From assembly GCA_900556885.1 (NCBI GenBank), contig UNSQ01000005.1:1-37367 (forward strand): a stretch of DNA of 37,367 nucleotides, written 5' to 3'. Source of the stretch: Candidatus Saccharimonadota bacterium (lineage in GTDB: Bacteria; Patescibacteriota; Saccharimonadia; Saccharimonadales; Saccharimonadaceae). A model generated the notes under the pieces. It was given only the letters and a program-made list of their open reading frames with translations, was not told the DNA's origin and searched no databases. Made by a program: the position numbers and the translations under genes. This document shows positions 15,067-22,369 of this stretch, piece by piece (the first letter of the stretch is position 1; each line of letters opens with the position of its first letter).

Positions 15067-15462
15067 TTATGCAATAAAATGCAGCCAATTGCCCGTTGTA
15101 GTTTTTTCATCAAGTTCGCCAATTGGCGCAACGTATATTTGCGGATTTTGGCAACGCGGCATAAAATCAGCCAACTTCTCTTTATAAGCTGCCATCGCTG
15201 CCTCTTTCTCGGGTTCTGGGAGTTCAGTCACGTTAGTTTTTAAGAAAACTGCTCGCTTTTTATCATCCCAAACCACAAATTCCGCCTTACCGTTTCGAAA
15301 CGCATTTTCTGAATGGCGCGCAGTCGGCTCTGATATCCAAATTATAGAATTGCCAAAACGCGCAAAGTGTAGCGGCGTCACCAAAGGAGTTCTATCAACA
15401 TTCACCGTCGCCAACGCACCAACTTCGACTGTATCTAATATTTCTTTCGCTAATTCATTCAT
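15067..15462 (-). CDS. pyridoxamine 5'-phosphate oxidase-like (split-barrel flavin-binding) protein
   Basis: About 131 residues with the FMN-binding split-barrel pattern: GALATVNVDRTPLVTPLHFA (strands 1-2), NSIIWISEPTARHSENAFRNGKAEFVVWDD, and later LPEPEKEAAMAAYKEKLADF before the last strands. The family includes pyridoxamine-phosphate oxidases, general stress proteins and F420 or FMN reductases, so substrate and cofactor are not determined. An upstream ATG at 15477 overlaps the nrdB stop. The ATG at 15462 is preferred because GGGAG sits eight bases before it. Immediate linkage to nrdB indicates cotranscription with the reductase genes, and a supporting redox role is possible (inference). Confidence 0.8.
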   Translation of the reverse strand: MNELAKEILDTVEVGALATVNVDRTPLVTPLHFARFGNSIIWISEPTARHSENAFRNGKAEFVVWDDKKRAVFLKTNVTELPEPEKEAAMAAYKEKLADFMPRCQNPQIYVAPIGELDEKTTTGNWLHFIA

Positions 15463-15476
15463 ATCATCAACTCCCA

Positions 15477-16454
15477 TTATTTTGTGGTATTAACTTCGTA
15501 ACTAGTGTTTGTGCTTTCAAAGAAATTCACCAATTCCAGCGTATCGTTGGCGGCTGCCATCCATTTGGCTGGATTTGGCACGTTATATTCAGGCTCAAAA
15601 CCTAATTCTTGCAAGCGTCGGTCGGTCATATGCATAACATACTGATTGACATAATCAGCATTCAATCCCAAAATTCCCTTTGGTAGCATATCTTTGTTGT
15701 AAGCCTTCTCAAGCTCCACTGCCTGCAGAATCAAGCCACGGATTTCTTCTGCGAATTCCTGTGTTTGCAATTCTGGGTTCTCGTCCAAAATTGTCAAAAG
15801 CAAATTGATACCAAACGTCAAGTGAAGATTTTCATCGCGAGTAATCCAGTCCAGTAGTGAGCCAACATTGCGCAATAAATTACGTTGGCGGAAACTCATA
15901 CCAACCATAAAGCCTGAATAGAACCAAATTCCCTCAAGTACAATGTTATATGCCACCAAAGACCTAACAAAATCTTTCTTACCTTCCAGCGAATAAATAT
16001 CCAAATTCGGATCAAGCATCACGTCCAAATGCTTATTCTGGAAGTCAGCCTTATCTGCCAATGATTTTTTACCAAATCCCGCAGCATAAATTTCCTCGCG
16101 GTCAAACGGAAATGTCTCAATAATGTATTCAAATGTCATGAAGTGATTGGCTTCTTCCCACATCTGTTTTGACAAATATAGTTGAGCTTCCGCCGCGTTC
16201 ACATATGGATAAATACCGAATGCCAATGACTTATTGATCAATAACTCGTTTGGATTCAAATAGCTAATAACCGTTTTCAATGCGTGCTTTTCGTCGTCTG
16301 ACAATTTTTCAAAATCCGCCAAATCTTGCACTAATTGAACTTCGTTTGGAAACCACGTGTTAGCCACTGCTTGATTATAAAGATCATATGCCCAAGGGTA
16401 ACGAATTGGGTGAAGTGACAATCCATCGCGTAATCCTGAACCTAAAATTCCCAT
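15477..16454 (-). CDS. nrdB: ribonucleoside-diphosphate reductase small subunit, class Ic-type
   Basis: R2 subunit generating the oxidant for NrdA. The start is the ATG at 16454 (325 residues), with a strong AAGGAGG eight bases before it; the open frame extends further upstream inside nrdA. Dimetal ligands are E70, E101, H104, E174, E208 and H211. The residue four after H104, where E. coli has the radical Tyr122, is F108, and the first ligand is Glu, not Asp. This set and its spacing match Chlamydia trachomatis R2 (E89, E120, H123, F127, E193, E227, H230, from memory), the Mn/Fe class Ic enzyme. The C-terminus NFFESTNTSYEV keeps the R1-docking aromatic pattern. It is coupled to nrdA upstream, which ends 14 bases inside its leader region. 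Confidence 0.95.
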   Translation of the reverse strand: MGILGSGLRDGLSLHPIRYPWAYDLYNQAVANTWFPNEVQLVQDLADFEKLSDDEKHALKTVISYLNPNELLINKSLAFGIYPYVNAAEAQLYLSKQMWEEANHFMTFEYIIETFPFDREEIYAAGFGKKSLADKADFQNKHLDVMLDPNLDIYSLEGKKDFVRSLVAYNIVLEGIWFYSGFMVGMSFRQRNLLRNVGSLLDWITRDENLHLTFGINLLLTILDENPELQTQEFAEEIRGLILQAVELEKAYNKDMLPKGILGLNADYVNQYVMHMTDRRLQELGFEPEYNVPNPAKWMAAANDTLELVNFFESTNTSYEVNTTK

Positions 16455-16467
16455 CTTAATTTCCTCC

Positions 16468-18870
16468 TTATTTATTAATTTTCGCAAATCCAAATCCGCG
16501 CACTTTACTATTTGTGCGGACTTTTTGTTCTGCAATTTTATCAACTGAAACTGTCGTCTGCTCCGACTGATGACGCGGCTTAACGTGTAGATAATATGTT
16601 GTTTTCAAGCCACGCTTCCACGCTTCTGAGTAAATCTTCACATATTCGTCAATGTCTCGCGTCTCCAGGTACATATTTCGAGAAATCGCCTGATCGACCC
16701 ACTTCTGAGCCCTGGCTGCCACTTCAATAAACGCATACGGACTAAGCTGGAAGCTTGTCTTATAAACATCTTTGATGTTTTGCGGAATGCCGTCAATATC
16801 TTGAATATCGCCCTGCGCTGCAAAAATCTCATCCTTCAAATTGTCCCACAAACCAAGTTTCTTCAAATCGCGAACTAAATTATGGTTCACTTCCAAAAAC
16901 TTACCGTTCAAAGTCGAGCGACTGAAAATCTGCGCAAATTGCGGATCAATTCCAGGAGTCGTTCCCGCCACGTGACCAATGTTAGCCGTCGGCGCAATCG
17001 CCATAAGAGTCGCATTTCGCATTCCCTTCTTTACCTTCTTTCGCAAACCATCCCAGTCCAGTCGCGTCTTTTGGTCTATTTTCACCTTCACGCCGCGATC
17101 TTTCGACAGCTTATCAACCGTATCAATTGGAAGGATTCCCTTGCTCCAACCACTGCCCGCGAATGTTGGATAGCTGCCCAATTTCTCCGCCAAGTCAGCC
17201 GACTGGTCAATAGCGTGATAGCTAATGAACTCCGTCAATTGATCAACCAAATCGTACGCTTCTTTCGATTCGTAGCAATAGCCCAACTTCTCCAAAACGT
17301 CAGAAAGACCCATAATCCCGAGGCCAATCGCTCGAGTTTGCTGATTCGAATGCATTGCTTCTGGAATTGGCGTTTGAGTGATGTCGCACAAATTGTCCAA
17401 TTGTCGTACCGCCGCACGAGCCGCTTCTTTCAATCTATCCCAATCCCAAGTCTTATCCTCGTTAAGGAATGCCGACAAATTGATACTCACCAAGTTACAC
17501 GTCGCAATGTTGTTTTTATCCTGCGGCAATGTAATTTCCGTACACAAGTTACTGAGGTGAATCGTACCCGTATTGTTATTCAATGCTCGCACGTTAATCG
17601 TGTCTTTCCAAGTCAGCCACGGATGAGATGTCGCCTGCAGGCTGGTCAAAATGCGCTTAAATTGCTGACGAGCCGGAACTTTATCAAATGTTCGCAATTT
17701 CCCAGCTTCCGCCATCTTTATATATTCTTTATATCGCGCCGAAAACGCTTCACCATATAATTCTGTCAAATCTGGAGTTTCCGCTGGATCAAACAAATAC
17801 CAATCTTGGTCTTTTTCTACTCGCTTCATAAATTCGTCAGAGATAAATACCGCGGTATTTGCAAATCTGGTTCTTAGATATGGGTCGCCAGAGTTTTGGC
17901 GAAGATCAACAAATTGATCAAAATTCAGATGCCAGTTTTCCATGTAAATTGCAGCCGCACCAGCCTTTTTTCCCTTACGAGAAACCGCAAAAAGTGCCGT
18001 ATCAATCATCTTCATAAATGGAATTGGTCCCGTAGATTCGGTATTTGTGGTTTTAACTGGGCTACCTGCCGCACGTAACTTTGTAAAGCCAATGCCAATT
18101 CCGCCCGTACCTTTAGCGATCCACATTGTGTCGCGAACAGCCTTAGCAATTGATTCCATATCATCATCGACATTAAGCAAGAAACAGTTACTGAGCTGCG
18201 GGAAAGAACCGCCAGCGTTGACTCGCGTTGAGCCGCCTGGAACGTACTCCAAATTGCTCATGTGATTATAAAACTCAATCGCTGCAGCAGTCGGATCAGC
18301 CTCGTTGTAACTAAGACCCATAGCAATTCGCATGTGCGTAAACTGAGGCGTTTCAATCGGTGAACCGTTTTGCTTACGAAGAGCGTAGCGATTTTTATTG
18401 GTCACCACACCCAAATATTTACTCAAATCATCACGTGCTGGATCAAGTTCCGCCGCCAGTTTTTTCAAGTCAAATCGACCGTCAGCCATGCGCTTATCCA
18501 ACAATCCTTCTTTTACCGCCGCCTTAACGAACTTCGGGAATTCTCGCGCATGAAGCTTTTTCAATTCTTCCGCCGTTTCATAATCGCCCAAAATCTGCTT
18601 ATAGACAGTTTTTAGTAGCAATCGTGCCGCAATTTTATCGTAATCTGGATCGTCTTTAACATTTTGGAGTACCGTTTGAATAACCGCCTCGTCCAACTGC
18701 TCGGTCGTAATTCCATCAAATAATGTCAATTGCAATTCAGTCGCAACTTGAACGACCTTAGAGATTTGGTCCGGCAAACCTTCGCACGCCTTTAAAATAG
18801 CCGTGTTAATTTTATTAGCATCAAACGGTTCTTTCGTTCCGTCGCGTTTGACTACGTTAATTTCTTTCAC
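16468..18870 (-). CDS. nrdA: ribonucleoside-diphosphate reductase large subunit lacking the C-terminal cysteine pair
   Basis: The R1 subunit reduces NDPs to dNDPs. The 800-residue protein has an N-terminal ATP cone (VVKRDGTKEPFDANKINTAI, about 6-25, then to ~95), an activity-control domain. The ten-stranded barrel has active-site Cys229 (QLSNCFLL), the N441-x-C443-x-E445 finger loop (NLCTE) and Cys458 (IATCNL). Allosteric and substrate elements such as KGTGGIGIGFTKLRAAGSPV and APTANIGHVAGTTPGI are kept. After LKTTYYL the usual flexible tail with two Cys is replaced by a short basic end (KVRGFGFAKINK). The last Cys lies near residue 528. Re-reduction of the 229/458 disulfide must therefore use another partner. 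The start is a GTG with GGAGG four bases before it. It is the first gene of nrdA-nrdB-PNPOx-59 aa, with NrdR-like boxes at the promoter. Confidence 0.96.
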   Translation of the reverse strand: MKEINVVKRDGTKEPFDANKINTAILKACEGLPDQISKVVQVATELQLTLFDGITTEQLDEAVIQTVLQNVKDDPDYDKIAARLLLKTVYKQILGDYETAEELKKLHAREFPKFVKAAVKEGLLDKRMADGRFDLKKLAAELDPARDDLSKYLGVVTNKNRYALRKQNGSPIETPQFTHMRIAMGLSYNEADPTAAAIEFYNHMSNLEYVPGGSTRVNAGGSFPQLSNCFLLNVDDDMESIAKAVRDTMWIAKGTGGIGIGFTKLRAAGSPVKTTNTESTGPIPFMKMIDTALFAVSRKGKKAGAAAIYMENWHLNFDQFVDLRQNSGDPYLRTRFANTAVFISDEFMKRVEKDQDWYLFDPAETPDLTELYGEAFSARYKEYIKMAEAGKLRTFDKVPARQQFKRILTSLQATSHPWLTWKDTINVRALNNNTGTIHLSNLCTEITLPQDKNNIATCNLVSINLSAFLNEDKTWDWDRLKEAARAAVRQLDNLCDITQTPIPEAMHSNQQTRAIGLGIMGLSDVLEKLGYCYESKEAYDLVDQLTEFISYHAIDQSADLAEKLGSYPTFAGSGWSKGILPIDTVDKLSKDRGVKVKIDQKTRLDWDGLRKKVKKGMRNATLMAIAPTANIGHVAGTTPGIDPQFAQIFSRSTLNGKFLEVNHNLVRDLKKLGLWDNLKDEIFAAQGDIQDIDGIPQNIKDVYKTSFQLSPYAFIEVAARAQKWVDQAISRNMYLETRDIDEYVKIYSEAWKRGLKTTYYLHVKPRHQSEQTTVSVDKIAEQKVRTNSKVRGFGFAKINK

Positions 18871-18894
18871 ATACCCTCCTTAATTTCCCCTCTT

Positions 18895-18928
18895 AAAAAC
18901 AAACCACCAACACCTCATCTGGTGGCTT
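18895..18928 (-). terminator. terminator-like hairpin in the nrdA leader (candidate attenuator)
   Basis: Reverse strand: AAGCCACCA (18920-18928), a 10-base loop, TGGTGGTTT (18901-18909), then GTTTTT. This is a nine-pair stem (one G-U) followed by a T-tract, lying about 25 bases before the nrdA start and downstream of its promoter. Confidence 0.5.
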
Positions 18929-18964
18929 ATCTTCGTAGCTTGTGTTTTTGTTTATTTATGGGCT

Positions 18965-18980
18965 CGCTATATATATAGCG
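18965..18980. promoter_or_regulatory. NrdR-like box 1 upstream of nrdA
   Basis: Perfect 16-base palindrome CGCTATATATATAGCG, close to the NrdR consensus (ACACWATATATWGTGT) but with a core two bases longer. It lies just after the predicted transcription start. Its centre is 33 bases from box 2, about three helical turns, as expected for paired NrdR boxes. Confidence 0.55.
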
Positions 18981-18990
18981 TACAATAATA

Positions 18991-19020
18991 ATTGTAGCCG
19001 CTATATCTAGTGTTTTGCAA
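18991..19020 (-). promoter_or_regulatory. nrdA promoter
   Basis: TTGCAA (19015-19020), an 18-base spacer and TACAAT (18991-18996) on the reverse strand, giving a leader of about 115 bases. NrdR-like box 2 fills the spacer. Confidence 0.6.
18998..19013. promoter_or_regulatory. NrdR-like box 2 in the nrdA promoter spacer
   Basis: Reverse-strand ACACTAGATATAGCGG fits the 16-base NrdR consensus at 13 positions by eye. Its place between -35 and -10 is typical for repression by NrdR-(d)ATP. No nrdR gene is in the window. Confidence 0.6.
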
Positions 19021-19052
19021 GCTATTTAGTAAAAATTACAACCTATTTTTGC

Positions 19053-19058
19053 TATAAT
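19053..19058 (+). promoter_or_regulatory. extended -10 element of folC
   Basis: TGC-TATAAT, ten bases before the folC ATG; no clear -35 and no ribosome site. Confidence 0.55.
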
Positions 19059-19068
19059 CAGATACAGT

Positions 19069-20307
19069 ATGAAATTTGCCTCAATACGCGACGCCACTTA
19101 TTTTTTGGACGAGTTAATCGCCCATCCGCCCGAAAAACATAATCGGCTGGTATATGTAGCGCATATTTTGGAAACCCTTGGTAGTCCGCAAAATCAAATT
19201 CCCGCCATCCACATCGCTGGCACCTCCGGTAAGGGTTCGACTGCTTATTATGCTACCAGTTTACTGAACCGGGCTGGCTATACCACTGGTACATTAGTGT
19301 CGCCGCATATTGCCAGCGTCGCCGAGCGCTCGCTCATCAACGGACAGCCACTGCCTGAACAAGAATATTTGCATTATTTTCAAGCGTTTGCCAATCTTTA
19401 CACAGTACACAGCCTGCATCTATCGTATTTTGAATTTTTGACGATTTTTAGTTTTTGGCTATTTAGGAAAATAGACGTTGATTATATCATAATTGAGGTT
19501 GGGATTGGCGGTCGGCTAGATACAACCAACGTGATTTTCCGTTCGCCAACTGTACGCGTCATCACTGATATCGGACTAGACCATACGGAATTATTAGGCA
19601 ATACTCTGACAGAGATCGCCCAAGAAAAAGCTGGTATTATCCATCAAAGCGATTCAGTCGTGATGAACCGACAAGCTTCTGAAATTGAAACGATTATTCG
19701 GCAACATACAGAGTCACAGCACTCACAGTTCTCTATTGCTTCGCCAATTATTGACGATTTTCTGAAAATACTGCCGGATTTTCAGCAGCGGAATTGGACA
19801 TTGGCGTACCGCGCCGTTGAAAAGCTGCTGGCGCTAGACAAAAAGCCGCCTCTGCCAAAAGAAGCTCTGAAAAAATCTGCGCATATCACTATTCCCGGAC
19901 GGCTAGAGAAGCGCAATGTTGATGGAGTTAACATCATATTTGATGTTGCGCATAATCCCCAGAAAATCCGCGCCTTGATTGATTCATTACGAAAAATATA
20001 TCCAGAGAAAAAGCCTGTTTTCGTGGCAGCATTCGGGCAGAATAAGCAGTTGTCGTTGGCGAAATCACTCTCCATGATTGACAACTTGGCACAGCTGACT
20101 TACGCCACCACGTTCAGCGCCGATTACGGTAAAAACCACCGCAACGTACCACCAGAAGCCATCCGCCGTGTTATGAAATCTGCAGTCGAGATTGAATACA
20201 ATCCAGACAGAGCTCTCACAAAAGCCATCAAGAAAGCCCAACAGCTTGATACGTACGTCGTTGTTACCGGGTCGTTTTATTTGGTGAGTGAATTTGCGGC
20301 AAGGTAG
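19069..20307 (+). CDS. folC: folylpolyglutamate synthase/dihydrofolate synthase family
   Basis: A Mur-ligase-fold ATP-dependent ligase that adds glutamate to folates (FPGS), in some members also to dihydropteroate (DHFS). The 412-residue protein shows GTSGKGST (51-58, P-loop), LVSPHIASVAERSLINGQ (folate and Mg region), EVGIGGRLDTTN (substrate loop), GLDHTELLGNTLTEIAQEKAGI, the ligase-domain GRLEKR and FDVAHNP, and the end VVTGSFYLVSEF. All are FolC signatures. No other folate gene is in the window. In an organism with little biosynthesis it would serve to retain scavenged folates by polyglutamylation (inference). It converges with the ATP-grasp gene, four bases apart. Confidence 0.9.
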   Translation: MKFASIRDATYFLDELIAHPPEKHNRLVYVAHILETLGSPQNQIPAIHIAGTSGKGSTAYYATSLLNRAGYTTGTLVSPHIASVAERSLINGQPLPEQEYLHYFQAFANLYTVHSLHLSYFEFLTIFSFWLFRKIDVDYIIIEVGIGGRLDTTNVIFRSPTVRVITDIGLDHTELLGNTLTEIAQEKAGIIHQSDSVVMNRQASEIETIIRQHTESQHSQFSIASPIIDDFLKILPDFQQRNWTLAYRAVEKLLALDKKPPLPKEALKKSAHITIPGRLEKRNVDGVNIIFDVAHNPQKIRALIDSLRKIYPEKKPVFVAAFGQNKQLSLAKSLSMIDNLAQLTYATTFSADYGKNHRNVPPEAIRRVMKSAVEIEYNPDRALTKAIKKAQQLDTYVVVTGSFYLVSEFAAR

Positions 20308-20311
20308 ATCA

Positions 20312-21385
20312 TTATAATGTTCGGAAGAATTTAACAAAAATATCTTCTAGCTTTTCCTGCTGAGCCGCACCGCTTGCCATAAATTGTTTGGCACCAGGCG
20401 TTGCGTTTACCTCTATTACGCCGTATTCGCTATCTGATTGCGTAATATCCTTACACGCCAAATCAACCCCACATATTCGTAAATCAAAGATTCTTGCCAC
20501 CCTGACAGCTAGATCTCGCCACCGCTGATGCATAACTTCACCGACATCAACTGGCGTTCCTCCTGCTGATAAATTTGATATATCCATCAAACGAACATCT
20601 GCGCCTTCCGGTATAATATCGGTCATAGACAGACCCATTTTCCCTAATTTATTCATAATTATAGGTAGCTGCCTTTCAAAATGTATATCTCTACCAGAAT
20701 CTACCAAGGTCTTATGTTTCAAATCAATTAGCTGTTCTAAATTACTTACTCCATCACCCTCAACAGAAAAAGGTCGTCTCTCATAGGCATTAACTACCTC
20801 ATCATCAAAAACCAATATGCGATAGTCAGGCATTTTTAATTCTTCTTCAATGACAGCTACTTTAACACGTTCCTCGTTATACTGATTAAGAAGCTTATCA
20901 AGTTCTTCAGCGGTTTCAACTCTAGCTACACCAACTCCTTGAGAACCTCTGCTAGGTTTAACATAGACAGGAAATCCTAAAGATTTATCAATATAGCCAA
21001 GGGCTTCTTTTGTGTCACGCATAGAGTGATTAAACTGCTGACGGTCTGATTGACGCAGCATATCCGCCCACCAAGGTAAAAGAAATTCAGAACCTCTTGC
21101 ACAATTTATGCCATTTTCTCTAAGCAAAAACTTTGTATACCCCTTATCATTAGCTAATTGCTCTGCACTTCCTGAATTAAACCCAGGATCATGTCCATAT
21201 AAAACTCTGTGTTCTCCAGAATTATACTCAATTGACGCCACATACCCATATTCAGGTTCGATAATAATATCTTTTATCTCTGGTAGCTTACCAGCATTAT
21301 ATGCGTCTATCAAAATATTGATTAAGTACGTATAATGTTCTCTTGGTTCTATACGCTTTTCTGTATGATGCTCGTATATTTCCAT
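20312..21385 (-). CDS. ATP-grasp ligase (cyanophycin-synthetase/GshAB-like domain)
   Basis: A 357-residue stand-alone ATP-grasp enzyme, which joins a carboxylate to an amine through an acyl-phosphate. Motifs: [17 protein letters not shown] (137-153) with K143 and the Gly loop for ATP; VIEEEL (178-183); [20 protein letters not shown] (185-204), the D-x-R strand of cyanophycin-synthetase-like ligases; [13 protein letters not shown] (208-220); and the metal site VIEVNATPG (323-331). The first ~85 residues are a smaller N-terminal domain. No Mur-ligase half is present, so it is not a full cyanophycin synthetase. The substrate is unknown; peptide or amino-acid ligation is the general expectation. 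GAGGGGG precedes the ATG. tRNA-Ser(GGA) ends 21 bases upstream on the same strand, so both probably share one transcript. Confidence 0.75.
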   Translation of the reverse strand: MEIYEHHTEKRIEPREHYTYLINILIDAYNAGKLPEIKDIIIEPEYGYVASIEYNSGEHRVLYGHDPGFNSGSAEQLANDKGYTKFLLRENGINCARGSEFLLPWWADMLRQSDRQQFNHSMRDTKEALGYIDKSLGFPVYVKPSRGSQGVGVARVETAEELDKLLNQYNEERVKVAVIEEELKMPDYRILVFDDEVVNAYERRPFSVEGDGVSNLEQLIDLKHKTLVDSGRDIHFERQLPIIMNKLGKMGLSMTDIIPEGADVRLMDISNLSAGGTPVDVGEVMHQRWRDLAVRVARIFDLRICGVDLACKDITQSDSEYGVIEVNATPGAKQFMASGAAQQEKLEDIFVKFFRTL

Positions 21386-21406
21386 AATACCCCCTCAAAT
21401 ATCTCC

Positions 21407-21496
21407 TGGCGGAAGGAGAGGGATTCGAACCCTCGAACAGATTGCTCCGTTACACGCGTTCCAGGCGTGCCAGTTCAACCACTCCTGCACCCTTCC
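21407..21496 (-). tRNA. tRNA-Ser (GGA)
   Basis: Reverse strand, 90 bases including an encoded CCA. Acceptor GGAAGGG pairs with TCCTTCC. Anticodon stem CACGC/GCGTG closes the loop CTGGAAC, giving anticodon GGA (UCC/UCU codons). A long variable arm is typical of tRNA-Ser, and the T arm reads GAGGG-TTCGAAT-CCCTC. It is followed after 21 bases by the ATP-grasp gene. Confidence 0.95.
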
Positions 21497-21505
21497 TTGT
21501 TGATA

Positions 21506-21511
21506 ATTATA
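21506..21511 (-). promoter_or_regulatory. extended -10 element of tRNA-Ser(GGA)
   Basis: TGG-TATAAT on the reverse strand, nine bases before the mature 5' end of the tRNA; -35 weak. It probably also drives the ATP-grasp gene. Confidence 0.6.
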
Positions 21512-21535
21512 CCACAACTTTATTGCCCCTTATGG

Positions 21536-21565
21536 TTGCACTTACTGACGTTCATTCTCTATAAT
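21536..21565 (+). promoter_or_regulatory. promoter of the ABC transporter operon
   Basis: TTGCAC (21536-21541), an 18-base spacer and TATAAT (21560-21565), nine bases before the ATG at 21575. Confidence 0.65.
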
Positions 21566-21574
21566 AAGTCAAAG

Positions 21575-22369
21575 ATGAAAGAAACTATTCCACCACGCAT
21601 TAGGCTTGTTAATGTCACCAAAAAATTTGGCTTTGGTGATGCTGAGATTCGCGCCTTAGATAACGTCGATTTAACTGTTAAAAAGGGCGAGTTTATCGCT
21701 ATTATGGGACCAAGCGGTTGCGGAAAAACTACTTTATTAAACACCCTTGGACTATTAGACCAGCCATCAGAGGGCGAATATTATCTGGACGATGTCGCTG
21801 TTGATAATCTTAGCTCACGACGACGCGCCAAAATTCGCTCTAAACACATCGGCTTCGTTTTCCAGAATTTCAATCTTATCCCTCGCCTGACTGTAATTGA
21901 AAACGTAGCGTTGCCGTTAACATATAAAGGGCTTGGAAAAGTCAAACGGCTTCAGGAAGCTAGCCGCATTCTGAAAACTTTTCATCTGGGACAGCGCGAA
22001 TATTACATGCCGCATCAATTATCTGGCGGTCAGGTTCAGCGCGTAGCAATTGCCAGAGCGTTGGTTAACAGTCCGTCAATTATCTTAGCCGACGAGCCAA
22101 CAGGAAATTTGGATAGCAAATCGAGTCATCTCATTATGGAAGAATTGTCCGACCTACACCGTCGCGGCAACACCATAATTATGGTTACTCACAACCCAGA
22201 ATTGACTCATTATGCCAGTCGCGTCATCACTATGTTGGACGGAAAAATCGACACTGACGAGCATAAGGAAAAGCGCAAGTTCACTAAGAAGTTAATTGTA
22301 GACGACGAAAAAGAAGAAAAACCTAAGAAGCAAAAATCTTCAAAGAAATCGAGGGCGAAAAAATCGTGA
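21575..22369 (+). CDS. ABC transporter ATP-binding protein, MacB/LolD type
   Basis: The nucleotide-binding subunit of a MacB-type (type VII) ABC system. These exporters or mechanotransmission machines act at the membrane with an FtsX-fold permease. The 264-residue protein has Walker A GPSGCGKTT (45-53), a Q-loop (FVFQNFNL, near 95), signature LSGGQVQRVAIARAL (149-163), Walker B ILADEPTGNLD (170-180) and an H-loop (MVTHN). The open frame extends 80 codons upstream, but that part is antisense to the tRNA. The ATG at 21575 has its own promoter and starts the protein at the family's usual place. A Lys/Glu-rich tail (~30 residues, ending KKSRAKKS) is unusual. Its stop overlaps the GTG of the permease gene, so the two subunits are translationally coupled. 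Confidence 0.93.
   Translation: MKETIPPRIRLVNVTKKFGFGDAEIRALDNVDLTVKKGEFIAIMGPSGCGKTTLLNTLGLLDQPSEGEYYLDDVAVDNLSSRRRAKIRSKHIGFVFQNFNLIPRLTVIENVALPLTYKGLGKVKRLQEASRILKTFHLGQREYYMPHQLSGGQVQRVAIARALVNSPSIILADEPTGNLDSKSSHLIMEELSDLHRRGNTIIMVTHNPELTHYASRVITMLDGKIDTDEHKEKRKFTKKLIVDDEKEEKPKKQKSSKKSRAKKS

Noticed and set aside
16882..17760. 292-codon open frame antisense to nrdA
   Set aside because: Shadow of a highly conserved gene; unnatural Arg/Ser-rich composition.
20312..21385. Cyanophycin synthetase
   Set aside because: Only the ATP-grasp part is present; the Mur-ligase half is missing and length is less than half of the family's.
21335..21574. Eighty extra N-terminal codons for the ABC ATPase
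   Set aside because: They run antisense through tRNA-Ser and upstream of the promoter; the ATG at 21575 fits the family start.
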